DNA of 28,549 nt, taken from assembly GCA_034439915.1 (NCBI GenBank), contig JAWXBI010000256.1, positions 1 through 28,549 of the forward strand, written 5' to 3'. This DNA is from JADJLQ01 sp034439915. GTDB taxonomy: Bacteria; Bacteroidota; Bacteroidia; Chitinophagales; Saprospiraceae. Positions 7,669 through 15,899 of the stretch are shown piece after piece. The notes beneath the pieces were generated by a model. That model saw only the letters and a list, made by a program, of their open reading frames with translations, did not search any database and had not been told where the DNA came from. Position 1 is the stretch's first letter, and every line of letters starts with the position of its first letter. Both the position numbers and the translations under genes were made by a program.

Positions 7669-9813
7669 TTATCCGCTCCCCTTGAATCCACAGTACGGGC
7701 ACACGATCCACATTTTTTCAAGCTGACTGAAACAACGTTTGCAGAGAATGGTTTTTTCGACTATCGATTGTATTGGACTACCGGTCCGGACCGTATAGAT
7801 ATCCGGTATTTCTTTGAGGAAACTGGATTCGTTACCCTTTTCAGTGATCAGAAAGAGTTTATCCTTTGCCCTTGTGATCGCTACATAAAACAACCGCCTT
7901 TCCTCCTCCAGCAAAAGGTCGTGGTTGGCTTTTTTGATAACCTGAAAAATGCGGTCTTCCAGCCAAATATCCGGGAAGCCACCGTTTCCTTCCGTTAGGC
8001 CAAGTATAAATACCACTTTAGCCTCAAGTCCTTTAGCGGAATGAATAGTTTTTGCCTGAACTTTTATATTTTCTTTCCGGAATCGGAAAAAATAAGGCGA
8101 AAACATTTTGCTTCTGCGGTATAGAAATAAAATGTCTTCATGCGTCAATCCCTGATTCAATAATTCCTGTACTTTATCGACGCAAAACTGAATGTTTTCT
8201 TCCTGGTCATTTCCGGCAAAGACCACAATTTTATGTTCTGATTTTTTTGAAGCCCTCAGGTCCTTATCAATTTTAAACTTATTGTGCTTGATGACTTCGT
8301 TGCTGGCGCCAACAATATTTTGAGTGCTTCGGTAATTTAAATTAAGTTTTATAATTTTAGAATCCGGAAAATGGTGTTCAAAATCAAGGATAAAACTGAT
8401 GTTCGAACCCCGGAAACCATAAATGCTTTGCCAATCGTCCCCTACACAAAACAGTTGAGTCTGTTCAGTCAGCAACAGCTTAATCAAGTCAACCTGCAAA
8501 TTATTTACGTCCTGAAATTCGTCGACTAAAACATACCGGTATTTATTTTTGAATTTATTGGAAATATCGTCGTGATGTCGAAACAGCGAGGTGCTTCTTG
8601 AAATCAAGTCATTAAAATCAAGATAAGACTTGTCGGTGCAGTAAAGGATGTATTTTTCCACAATGGGAATAGCCAGATCATAAAAGTGCCTTACCCGCTC
8701 GTGCTGATCTTGCTGTGCATGTTCTAAAACCGTTTGAAGATCGGTGTTTTCGACCTTGATCATATCCGTAATCCGAATAATCTGGGTTACAAAATCTTTG
8801 ACGTCTTCATGATACCCATTAAAGGCCTCTCTAAACGTGAGGGAAACAGTTTTGTGATAATCCGGGGGCAATCGATTTTTTATCAATTTGTCCAGCGTAT
8901 GATTAAACAAAGCGGAGTCCCTGGTCATGCTTTCAAATGTTTTGACCAGCAGTATATTTCCTTTGTGAAATTGCTCTTCTTTGTTTTTGATCGAATAACT
9001 TTTGTCACTCACATGTTCCAGATAGAGATTGGCCTGGGGAATGTAAAAATCAGGATGAAAGGCAAAGTCTTTAACGTTTAAGGTAGGTTCATATTCGTAT
9101 TTAATGCTATGCCTGTATAGCCAGTCTGCAATATACTGTTCCGATTTGGAGCGGACTTTGGTAGCATCCAGCGTCGTAAAATACCGGCCTTCTTTAGACC
9201 ATAAAAGGTGGTCTGCCCGAACTAAATGAATTTTGTCTATGATATAATCTAAAACATACCGTTTGAGCTTCAGCAAATAGCCTGTGTCCTCACACTGTTC
9301 GATTAATATTTTATGAAAGACTTCAAAAACGGTTTCGGGTGCCACGTGCCTGGTCAGGTCGTCCTCTTCATCCCTTTTTTCATCCCCGATGATTCTGAAT
9401 TTATTGTCAAATTCATTCACTCCGTAGTTTCTTAAAACGCTGTAGCAAAAACTATGAAAGGTCCGTACCGTCAACCCGTCGATCCATTTGTATTTTTTTT
9501 GCCAGGACGATCGCTCCTTGTCTTTTATTGCTTTACTCAGGGATTTGTCTACGAGAATTTTTTCGTACCCTTTGGTGGCATCGGCTGAAAGGATCAACCG
9601 GTCAACCATCTCATTGGCGGCATTCTTGGTAAAAGTAACCGCAAGTATGCTTGCTGGGCTTACCTCTTTTTCTTCAATCAGATAAATGAGTTTCTGTAAA
9701 AGCGTCTTTGTTTTACCGGATCCTGCACCCGCCAGGACCAAAATCCGTTTAGCTGAACTGGTTACGGCTTCTCTTTGTTTGTTGTTTAAATTACTTAGAT
9801 CCGTTTTTATCAA
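7669..9813 (-). CDS. UvrD/Rep (superfamily 1) helicase with nested nuclease-like domain and zinc ribbon
   Basis: This 714-residue DNA helicase has a Q motif (LNNKQREAV, 9-17), Walker A LAGAGSGKT (27-35), motif Ia TFTKNAANEM, Walker B VDEFQD (430-435), motif III GDDWQSIYGFRGS (458-470), motif IV region NLNYRST, motif V TIHSAKGLEAK (589-599) and motif VI VAITRAKDKL (644-653). Inserted at about 215-305 is a segment with S224-E225, HPD255FYIP and YLE266HVS, resembling the PD-(D/E)XK/Vsr-like nuclease insert known in some UvrD-family proteins. The C-terminus has CKRC (691-694) and CPYC (705-708), a probable zinc ribbon. The start is TTG at 9811-9813, with an in-frame TGA two codons upstream and no ATG before Walker A. 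Likely roles are DNA repair or invader processing. It follows the AraC gene on the same strand. Confidence 0.93.
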   Translation of the reverse strand: MIKTDLSNLNNKQREAVTSSAKRILVLAGAGSGKTKTLLQKLIYLIEEKEVSPASILAVTFTKNAANEMVDRLILSADATKGYEKILVDKSLSKAIKDKERSSWQKKYKWIDGLTVRTFHSFCYSVLRNYGVNEFDNKFRIIGDEKRDEEDDLTRHVAPETVFEVFHKILIEQCEDTGYLLKLKRYVLDYIIDKIHLVRADHLLWSKEGRYFTTLDATKVRSKSEQYIADWLYRHSIKYEYEPTLNVKDFAFHPDFYIPQANLYLEHVSDKSYSIKNKEEQFHKGNILLVKTFESMTRDSALFNHTLDKLIKNRLPPDYHKTVSLTFREAFNGYHEDVKDFVTQIIRITDMIKVENTDLQTVLEHAQQDQHERVRHFYDLAIPIVEKYILYCTDKSYLDFNDLISRSTSLFRHHDDISNKFKNKYRYVLVDEFQDVNNLQVDLIKLLLTEQTQLFCVGDDWQSIYGFRGSNISFILDFEHHFPDSKIIKLNLNYRSTQNIVGASNEVIKHNKFKIDKDLRASKKSEHKIVVFAGNDQEENIQFCVDKVQELLNQGLTHEDILFLYRRSKMFSPYFFRFRKENIKVQAKTIHSAKGLEAKVVFILGLTEGNGGFPDIWLEDRIFQVIKKANHDLLLEEERRLFYVAITRAKDKLFLITEKGNESSFLKEIPDIYTVRTGSPIQSIVEKTILCKRCFSQLEKMWIVCPYCGFKGSG

Positions 9814-9853
9814 TTTTCAACCGTTGACATTTTATATAATCTAAGATATAATG

Positions 9854-9869
9854 AGTTTAGTATTAAACT
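9854..9869. promoter_or_regulatory. Inverted repeat upstream of the helicase gene
   Basis: AGTTTA-GTAT-TAAACT is a perfect inverted repeat lying 41-56 bases upstream of the helicase TTG start and 20 bases after the AraC stop. It could be an operator for the helicase gene or a weak hairpin at the end of the AraC transcript. There is no adjacent T-run. It is short and AT-rich, so chance remains possible. Confidence 0.25.
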
Positions 9870-9888
9870 GCATTTTTGACTACAGCTC

Positions 9889-10767
9889 TTATTTTTTCAT
9901 CAGGTATTTTTTAGGAGTCACCCCAAATTGTTTTTTAAACGCCGCAATAAAATGGCTGGGATTGGAATACCCAAGGTCATAAGCGACTTCATTGACATGG
10001 GGCGAGGTGGTATCCATCAGTCGCCGGGCCTGGTCCATTTTACGGGCGAGCACATAGCCATATATCGTGTTTCCATAGATTTCTTTGAAACCGGATTTTA
10101 ATTGATACTCCGGTATGCCTGCTTGCTGGGCTAATTCGGGTATGGTCGGCGGATGCTGGAGATTATTGATCAATATTTCTTTGGCAACTTTAATCTTTTT
10201 TAAGATGTTTTCATCATTGAGAAAAGGACAGGAACTGTTGCCGCTGTCTTTATCTGAAAAATATAAACTGACCAGTTCAAGCAGTTTAGCATAATAATAG
10301 GTGTGTTCGAGGGATTTGTTGACCTGTGACTTGGATAAAGGGGACAAGGTGAGGATTAAGGCCTGGTTCATAGCTTTGTCCTGATAAAACTTTTGTTGAA
10401 TGTTTTCATTCTGCAGGATAGGCAATTCATCCTGCGAAAACAGGCGATGCAGTTTATCTAATGGTATATACAACGTAAATAGACGCGTACCGGTAGTGAG
10501 CTCCAGATTAAAGACATGATCCTGTAACGGGTTGTATAGAAAAGTAACAGTATGTTCTTCAATCTGCCGGATATAAGGGCCGAAATGCAAACGGGTCAAC
10601 CCCTCCAAACAGAAAAAAAACTGGACCCGGTCTTTGCGCAGGGATGAAGACGAAACGACCGGGTCAGAGGCATAGTTTTCCCAGCGGTCAAATAAGATGC
10701 CCTCGTCCTGATAAAGGGAAATCACATTTTTACTTTTATGGATATTTTTTTCCAACTGGTCGGGCAT
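9889..10767 (-). CDS. AraC-family transcriptional regulator, probable haem/iron-locus regulator
   Basis: This 292-residue protein has a C-terminal AraC DNA-binding domain of two helix-turn-helix units. The first is about 208-228 (IPELAQQAGIPEYQLKSGFK) and the second about 257-278 (VNEVAYDLGYSNPSHFIAAF), followed by FGVTPKKYL, the family's usual ending. The N-terminal 180 residues are a ligand or sensor part without a recognisable cupin core. The pattern resembles PchR-like regulators that sit next to TonB-dependent receptors and respond to iron chelates. It is transcribed away from the TonB receptor/HmuY genes, with a 150-base shared control region that holds an 18-base palindrome, so control of those genes and of itself is the simplest inference. 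The effector is unknown. Confidence 0.9.
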   Translation of the reverse strand: MPDQLEKNIHKSKNVISLYQDEGILFDRWENYASDPVVSSSSLRKDRVQFFFCLEGLTRLHFGPYIRQIEEHTVTFLYNPLQDHVFNLELTTGTRLFTLYIPLDKLHRLFSQDELPILQNENIQQKFYQDKAMNQALILTLSPLSKSQVNKSLEHTYYYAKLLELVSLYFSDKDSGNSSCPFLNDENILKKIKVAKEILINNLQHPPTIPELAQQAGIPEYQLKSGFKEIYGNTIYGYVLARKMDQARRLMDTTSPHVNEVAYDLGYSNPSHFIAAFKKQFGVTPKKYLMKK

Positions 10768-10783
10768 TTTTTAAGTATTTAGT

Positions 10784-10801
10784 TTATGTAAAGTTACATA
10801 A
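10784..10801. promoter_or_regulatory. 18-base palindrome between the AraC and TonB-receptor genes (candidate operator)
   Basis: TTATGTAAAGTTACATAA consists of two perfect 8-base arms around AG. It begins 17 bases upstream of the AraC-family ATG. On the minus strand it contains TAACTTTA, one base off the TAnnTTTG -7 consensus, so a protein bound here would overlap a plausible AraC-gene promoter. AraC-family proteins more often bind direct repeats, so the binder may be another regulator (a Crp/Fnr-, Fur- or MarR-type dimer). The match to any of those consensus sites is not close. Confidence 0.5.
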
Positions 10802-10847
10802 TTCTGATTATCTGCCTATTACAATAATAATTTGTTAATATAAATTT

Positions 10848-10872
10848 ACGATATATGGCAATTAATTATCGT
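10848..10872. promoter_or_regulatory. Second, weaker inverted repeat upstream of the TonB-receptor gene
   Basis: ACGATA (10848-10853) and TATCGT (10867-10872) form a perfect inverted repeat with a 13-base spacer, 46-70 bases before the receptor's GTG. The position suits an activator or repressor site for the receptor gene. The arms are short, so the support is modest. Confidence 0.25.
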
Positions 10873-10917
10873 TTAAGGGTATTTTTTAACTGAAAAGGAC
10901 TGGAACTTTGCCCTGTA

Positions 10918-12954
10918 GTGTTTAAGATTTCCTGTTATTTCTTTTTCTTTTTAATCTTGGCAGGCAAGGCCTTTAGTCAATCGGAATCGGATAGTTTTTC
11001 CGTTCAAAATATCAAAGAAATAGTGATCACCGGAGAATTTGAACCTCAGGAGGCCAGACGCTCAGTATACCAGGTCAAAACCATCTCCCAGGAAGTGATT
11101 AAAGCCCATGGTGCGGTCAAACTGCAGGATGTACTCGCCACAGAAGCTAATATCCGTTTTTCACAAGACCTGGCTTTGGGGGGATCAAACCTGTCGATGC
11201 AGGGATTATCCGGGCAGAATGTAAAAATCCTTATCGATGGCATACCCATGGTAGGTCGCCAGGGGGCCTCCAATGAAATCAACCTCAACCAAATCAACGT
11301 CAATGGTATCCAGCGCATCGAGATTATTGAAGGCCCAATGTCTGTCATCTATGGAGCGGATGCTCTGGCCGGAGTGATCAATATCATCACCAAAAAAGCG
11401 GTAGAAGGCAAAGCAGATCTGTATATCCGCTTACAGGAGGAGACAGCTGGTTCGGAATACGGCTGGCCGCAGGGAGTTCATAATCAAAGCCTGGGAGGTG
11501 GATATAAAAAAGGAAATTGGTATTTTAAAGGAGACCTGGCACGCAATGCTTTTGGTGGCTGGCAGGGTACTGCGGCGGGCAGAGACAAACAATGGCATCC
11601 CAAAATACAATATACCGGAAGCGGGGTCATCGGAATTGAAAAACCCAACACCACTGCACATTACCGGCTGGATCTCCTGCATGAAGATATTTTTAATCCA
11701 AACATGGTCAACGCCAACCAGGCTATTGATCAAAATTATCTTACAGGCAGATGGATGAACCAATTGCAGGTGAACCATAGTTTCAATCCCAAATTTAAAC
11801 TCAATACCTCACTGGCTTTTACACATTTCCAGCGAAAAACCCAAACTACCCTATTCAATGAACTCACCGGTGATTCGAGGTTGTCCCTTGCGCCAGGATC
11901 TCAGGATACTACTTTGTTTGACGGTTTTTCAGCCAGAATTTTATTGCCGTATAAAATCAGTACCAACTTTTCGCTTCTTTCGGGATTGGATATCAACATG
12001 GAATCCGGTAAAGGCGGAAGGATCGAAACCGGAACTCATTCCATCCAGGATTATGGATTAATCGTATCCGGTGAATACCACCTGACCAGTCGTTTTCAAG
12101 TTCGCCCCGGTTTACGATTCACATCCAATTCCGTTTATACCGCGCCTCCTGTATTGCCGTCACTCAACATAAAATGGTCTTTTCATGCGGAACATGACCT
12201 GCGAGTGGCTTATGGCCGGGGATTCAGAGCACCCTCCCTAAGGGAATTGTATTTTAATTTTTTTGATTCCAACCATGCTATTGTAGGAAATACCGATTTG
12301 GAAGCAGAGTTATCGCATAGTATTTCCGGATCCTGGAACTGGACTATCCATGCCGATGCAAATTATAAAATCACTTCCAGCCTGGCCGGATTTTACAACA
12401 CCATTGAAAACATGATTGGTTTTGGTCAAAAACCGGATAATCCACTGATAGTTACCTATATCAATATTGACCGGTTTAAAACCAAAGGGTTTACCGCCAA
12501 CATGTCCTGGAAATCGGAACAATGGAGCGTTAACCTCACCGGGGCATATACCGGACGATTTAACCAATTTAATGATGATGCCGGCACCCTGGATAAATTT
12601 CTATGGTCTCCTGAAGTATCGGCCAGCTTTAATTATGAGTTTACCCGGATTGGCACTGCGGTTTCTTTGTTTCACAAGTATACGGGCAAGACCCCCTATT
12701 TTGAAGTGTTTACCGATGGAGCAGATCAAAAATTAAACCGCGCGGTATTGGGATCCTATTCCTGGAGTGATCTCAGTGTAAGTAAAGATTTTAAGTCGGT
12801 AGCACTTACTGTCGGTGTAAGAAATTTATTCAACGTCATCAACATCAATAATACGTCCCAGCTCAATGGCGGAGTACACACGGGAGGCAGCAGTCAACCG
12901 ATCGGATATGGCCGTTCCTTTTTTGTAAACATTCAATATTCTATTATAAAATAA
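10918..12954 (+). CDS. TonB-dependent outer-membrane receptor, probable haem receptor (HmuR/HemR-like)
   Basis: This 678-residue protein has a signal peptide (1-20, ending KAFSQ), a TonB box (EIVITG, 34-39), a plug domain (about 45-165, with IEIIEGPMSVIYGADALAGVINII-type core) and a 22-strand-type barrel to the C-terminus. A haem-receptor signature is present: FRAP at 436-439, H453, and GNTDLEAE (457-464) in place of the NPNL box. In Yersinia HemR and Porphyromonas HmuR, the histidine between these boxes is needed for haem transfer. The next gene encodes an HmuY-family lipoprotein, which strengthens the assignment. The start is GTG at 10918, since the frame is closed by TGA at 10891 and no ATG lies between. 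There is no N-terminal carboxypeptidase-like extension, so it is not SusC-like. Confidence 0.9.
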   Translation: MFKISCYFFFFLILAGKAFSQSESDSFSVQNIKEIVITGEFEPQEARRSVYQVKTISQEVIKAHGAVKLQDVLATEANIRFSQDLALGGSNLSMQGLSGQNVKILIDGIPMVGRQGASNEINLNQINVNGIQRIEIIEGPMSVIYGADALAGVINIITKKAVEGKADLYIRLQEETAGSEYGWPQGVHNQSLGGGYKKGNWYFKGDLARNAFGGWQGTAAGRDKQWHPKIQYTGSGVIGIEKPNTTAHYRLDLLHEDIFNPNMVNANQAIDQNYLTGRWMNQLQVNHSFNPKFKLNTSLAFTHFQRKTQTTLFNELTGDSRLSLAPGSQDTTLFDGFSARILLPYKISTNFSLLSGLDINMESGKGGRIETGTHSIQDYGLIVSGEYHLTSRFQVRPGLRFTSNSVYTAPPVLPSLNIKWSFHAEHDLRVAYGRGFRAPSLRELYFNFFDSNHAIVGNTDLEAELSHSISGSWNWTIHADANYKITSSLAGFYNTIENMIGFGQKPDNPLIVTYINIDRFKTKGFTANMSWKSEQWSVNLTGAYTGRFNQFNDDAGTLDKFLWSPEVSASFNYEFTRIGTAVSLFHKYTGKTPYFEVFTDGADQKLNRAVLGSYSWSDLSVSKDFKSVALTVGVRNLFNVININNTSQLNGGVHTGGSSQPIGYGRSFFVNIQYSIIK

Positions 12955-12961
12955 TTACATC

Positions 12962-14392
12962 ATGTCTATTTCGTTTAAATTCCGTTTTATCCTGTTCGCA
13001 GTTATATTATCCGCAGTGACCAGTGCATGCAAAAAAGATCCTGAATTGCCGGACAACCTCATCGCATTTGAAACCAATCAACAAGGTTTTACCTCCGCTG
13101 AAAATGAAATCACCATTCAGATAAAATTCTCCTATCCCGCTACCCAAGCGGGCAGTTTATTGATCAATACATTGTTTGAAGGAGTAGTATACAATACCGA
13201 CCTGACCACAGACCCGGCAGTCAATGCCAATGCCATTGCGTTTCCTATTGCAGCAGGAGATGCCGGTAAATCGTTTAAGGTTACCAAAAAGGCAGGAGCG
13301 TTATTTGATGGGGATGAGAATATAAAATTTACGATCCCCGCAGCACCTGCAGGTATGGTATTAGGGCCAAATCCTGAATTAAAATTAAGTTTTGCAGAAA
13401 TCGTATCAGCGATGGGATCTTCGACTGTTGATGGAGGTGGGGCCACCTATGCCAACCGGGCTTTTATTGACCTGAGTGCCAACCGACAGACTGCAGTGCC
13501 CCGGCTCAATTGGGATTTGGGTTTTGCTTCCGGCACTGAATTCAGAGTGGTATTAAATTCTTCCAATGGAATGCTGGCTTTCAAAACCGGGAAAAACGAT
13601 ATCAATGCAGTCAATGCCTCTGATACCGTGGATCTGTCTTCCCGATTTTCGCATAATGCTATTTTTGCGGCAATCAACTTAACTGAAATACCGGGTTGGG
13701 TAGCATCCAGCATTGCCTGGATCGATGACCCTTCAGGCGATTTGAGTAAAACGGCTATTGCAGAAATCAGCGCAACGGATTCAGACAACAAAGTCTATAT
13801 TGTCAATCCGGGTGCAGGTCCCGGTACTCCTGCTCCAGCCCTGGGATGGAAAAAAATAAGGGTTTTGCGTAAAGGCAATGGATATACCCTGCAACATGCG
13901 GATATAGCTGCAACCAGCTTTACCGAAGTATCTATTACCAAAGACGATAAATACAATTTCCAATTTGCTGACTTTACTACCGGTGTCGTCCTGGTGGAAC
14001 CGCCAAAAGATCGTTGGGATATCAGTTGGACAGGTTTTAGCTTCAGCACCAATTTTGGTAACGGTCCGGTTCCTTATTATTTCCAGGATATTATTTTACA
14101 AAATTTATATAAAATACAAACAGCACAAATCTTGACCAGTGCAGTTTCTTATGATGCGTTTGCAGAAGCCAACCTGGCAACAGTTGACTTTGGTATTCAA
14201 TCCCAGGTAAAAATCGGGTCCAATTGGAGATCCGGAGGAGGACCAACCTCTGGACCGGCTATTCGTACTGACCGGTTTTATATCATCAAAGATGCGGGTA
14301 ACAATTATTACAAGTTAAGATTTACCGCTTTGACATCGGATGGAGAAAGAGGTAAACCTAAAATGGAATATACCCTCATTAAGAAGGGATAA
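12962..14392 (+). CDS. HmuY-family haem-binding lipoprotein with extra N-terminal domain
   Basis: This 476-residue protein has a lipoprotein leader (TSAC, Cys23). Residues 30-140 form a beta-sandwich-like domain with Calx-beta flavour (ending in AGALFDGDENIKFTI). The HmuY domain occupies about 155-476, with characteristic phrases: ANRAFIDLSANRQTAVPRLN-type opening, NWDLGFASGTEFRVVLN (183-199), KDRWDISWTGF (349-359), YYFQDIIL (372-379), RTDRFYIIKDA (435-445) and YKLRFTAL. HmuY proteins take haem at the cell surface and pass it to the HmuR receptor. Porphyromonas HmuY uses two histidines, while other members use methionines. Here the only histidines are H231 and H312, with M204 in the region where a first ligand would be expected. 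The gene starts 7 bases after the receptor stop, so the two are co-transcribed. It is about twice the length of classical HmuY. Confidence 0.9.
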   Translation: MSISFKFRFILFAVILSAVTSACKKDPELPDNLIAFETNQQGFTSAENEITIQIKFSYPATQAGSLLINTLFEGVVYNTDLTTDPAVNANAIAFPIAAGDAGKSFKVTKKAGALFDGDENIKFTIPAAPAGMVLGPNPELKLSFAEIVSAMGSSTVDGGGATYANRAFIDLSANRQTAVPRLNWDLGFASGTEFRVVLNSSNGMLAFKTGKNDINAVNASDTVDLSSRFSHNAIFAAINLTEIPGWVASSIAWIDDPSGDLSKTAIAEISATDSDNKVYIVNPGAGPGTPAPALGWKKIRVLRKGNGYTLQHADIAATSFTEVSITKDDKYNFQFADFTTGVVLVEPPKDRWDISWTGFSFSTNFGNGPVPYYFQDIILQNLYKIQTAQILTSAVSYDAFAEANLATVDFGIQSQVKIGSNWRSGGGPTSGPAIRTDRFYIIKDAGNNYYKLRFTALTSDGERGKPKMEYTLIKKG

Positions 14393-14411
14393 TAAATAAC
14401 ATTTAACGTAA

Positions 14412-14439
14412 CGGGGTAACACCCGACTTCTGTTTTTTT
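14412..14439 (+). terminator. Weak possible terminator after the HmuY-family gene
   Basis: CGGG (14412-14415) and CCCG (14422-14425) can form a four-pair stem, and a run of seven T residues (14433-14439) follows after a seven-base gap. The stem is too short and too far from the T-run for confidence. If it works, it would separate the haem genes from the T9SS protein gene that starts at 14461. Confidence 0.2.
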
Positions 14440-14460
14440 ACTCTAACTTGCCATAGTTAA

Positions 14461-15891
14461 ATGGCAAAGCGAGTTATCATAGTGATAAGTATGCTACTGA
14501 GTTTCAGTGCAAATACCCAGGACAACCTGATACCTAATGGCAGTTTTGATGACTCGATAAATTGTGGAAGTATATCCACTATTGCACATTGGTTTGTTCC
14601 CCAAAATGACCCGGTAAATATTAACAACCTTTGCCCCTATATCGATTGGTGGAGGTTTATACGGAATAAAAAATCGGGGATCAACGGCACCCAATGCGGA
14701 TTTGTTGAAACCTTTTACAGCGGATTCGCGGATGATAATATATACAGCGGCAGATTATACCTGGCCGTAAAACTGATCAAACCCCTGGAAGCGGGCAAGC
14801 AGTATTATTTTGAAATGTACGTCCGATCCGTGGATACTTTTCCGAATAAAAAACTGGTCAATACCATATTTACCAATGGACAGGATATCAGCTTTACCAA
14901 GGAACTACCCCTTTTTGATTTTATCCTACCAAGAAATTACCTGCAACTCAAACCCGCAGCAGTGACCCCATTGTACGCGGATTACGACTGGCATAAATTC
15001 AGTCATTGTTTTACTGCTGATGGCAGCGAACGATTCCTGATTATTGGCAATTTCAGAAACGACGCCAATACCGAAACTAAAAGTACAGGCAAACAAAATC
15101 CCAATTTTCCCAATGGCCGGATCGCTAATTATGCCATTGATGATGTGGTATTGACGCCGATGGAAATTACCTTATCCGACACTTCCTTATGTGTTAGAGA
15201 TACCCTGTTGTTGAATGTTGGAAAGACCGCTCCGCCATCCCTGAGTTACCGATGGCAGGATGCTTCCACCGCTTCACAATATCGGGTTACCAAAAGTGAA
15301 TCCTTAAAGATAAGAATGACATATTCCCCGGAATGTTACAGTGAAAAGCAGGTCAGCGTACAAACGTATGATCAAAACTTACCGGTAAGCCTACTGACCA
15401 ACGACACTACCATCTGTGAAGGCCAGGCTGCTGTTTTGAAAGCAGGGGTCCAATTAATCGGGCAGTTGATTCAATGGAATGATGGTTCTCAACTACCGGT
15501 GCGGGAAGTGTTTGACCCTGGGACCTATATTGCAAATATTGATCATAGATGTCTGCGGGTGACCAGAAAATTTACAGTCGACGTTGAACCTTGCGATCAG
15601 GGGATCTTTACCGCCAATGTATTTACCCCGAATGGTGATGGCATCAACGATGAATTTATTCCCCGGTTTAAGCCGGATTATCCATTGATTGAAAACTATG
15701 AAATGACGATATACAATCGATGGGGAAATCTTTTGTTTTTTTCCAATGCGACAGACAGGGGTTGGGATGGAACACATTTTAACCGGGAATCGCCCCCGGG
15801 TGTTTATATCTATTCACTTAAAATTGAAATCAAAGGCCGAACGGGCAACAGGACACTTTATAAAAAAGGGGACATTACACTGGTAAAATAA
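14461..15891 (+). CDS. T9SS type B (gliding-motility-associated C-terminal domain) surface protein
   Basis: This 476-residue protein has a signal peptide (1-19), an N-terminal carbohydrate-binding-like beta domain (about 22-232, starting NLIPNGSFDD and containing the paired cysteines C35, C58 and C79), two Ig-like repeats (about 235-303 and 305-378), and a C-terminal CHU_C/type B sorting domain (385-476; FTPNGDGINDEF at 388-399, YNRWGNLLF at 418-426, GVYIYSLKI at 447-455). The last domain directs export through the T9SS and is usually anchored to the cell surface. No enzyme motif is seen, so an adhesin or binding role is likely. It follows the HmuY-family gene by 68 bases in the same direction; a functional tie to haem uptake is possible but unproven. 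It ends 8 bases before the convergent DUF1801 gene. Confidence 0.9.
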   Translation: MAKRVIIVISMLLSFSANTQDNLIPNGSFDDSINCGSISTIAHWFVPQNDPVNINNLCPYIDWWRFIRNKKSGINGTQCGFVETFYSGFADDNIYSGRLYLAVKLIKPLEAGKQYYFEMYVRSVDTFPNKKLVNTIFTNGQDISFTKELPLFDFILPRNYLQLKPAAVTPLYADYDWHKFSHCFTADGSERFLIIGNFRNDANTETKSTGKQNPNFPNGRIANYAIDDVVLTPMEITLSDTSLCVRDTLLLNVGKTAPPSLSYRWQDASTASQYRVTKSESLKIRMTYSPECYSEKQVSVQTYDQNLPVSLLTNDTTICEGQAAVLKAGVQLIGQLIQWNDGSQLPVREVFDPGTYIANIDHRCLRVTRKFTVDVEPCDQGIFTANVFTPNGDGINDEFIPRFKPDYPLIENYEMTIYNRWGNLLFFSNATDRGWDGTHFNRESPPGVYIYSLKIEIKGRTGNRTLYKKGDITLVK

Positions 15892-15899
15892 ACAGCAGG

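Noticed and set aside
7588..7998. Plus-strand reading frame of 136 codons over the helicase C-terminus
   Set aside because: It lies opposite the helicase's conserved motif VI and zinc ribbon, and its protein has no family features.
10820..10835. TAATTTG as a -7 element of the TonB-receptor gene
   Set aside because: It has only one base between TA and TTTG, so it misses the TAnnTTTG spacing, and no -33 element is at the right distance.
10918..12954. SusC-type receptor for glycans
   Set aside because: There is no N-terminal carboxypeptidase-like domain, no SusD gene follows, the length (678) is short for SusC, and the FRAP-H box favours haem.
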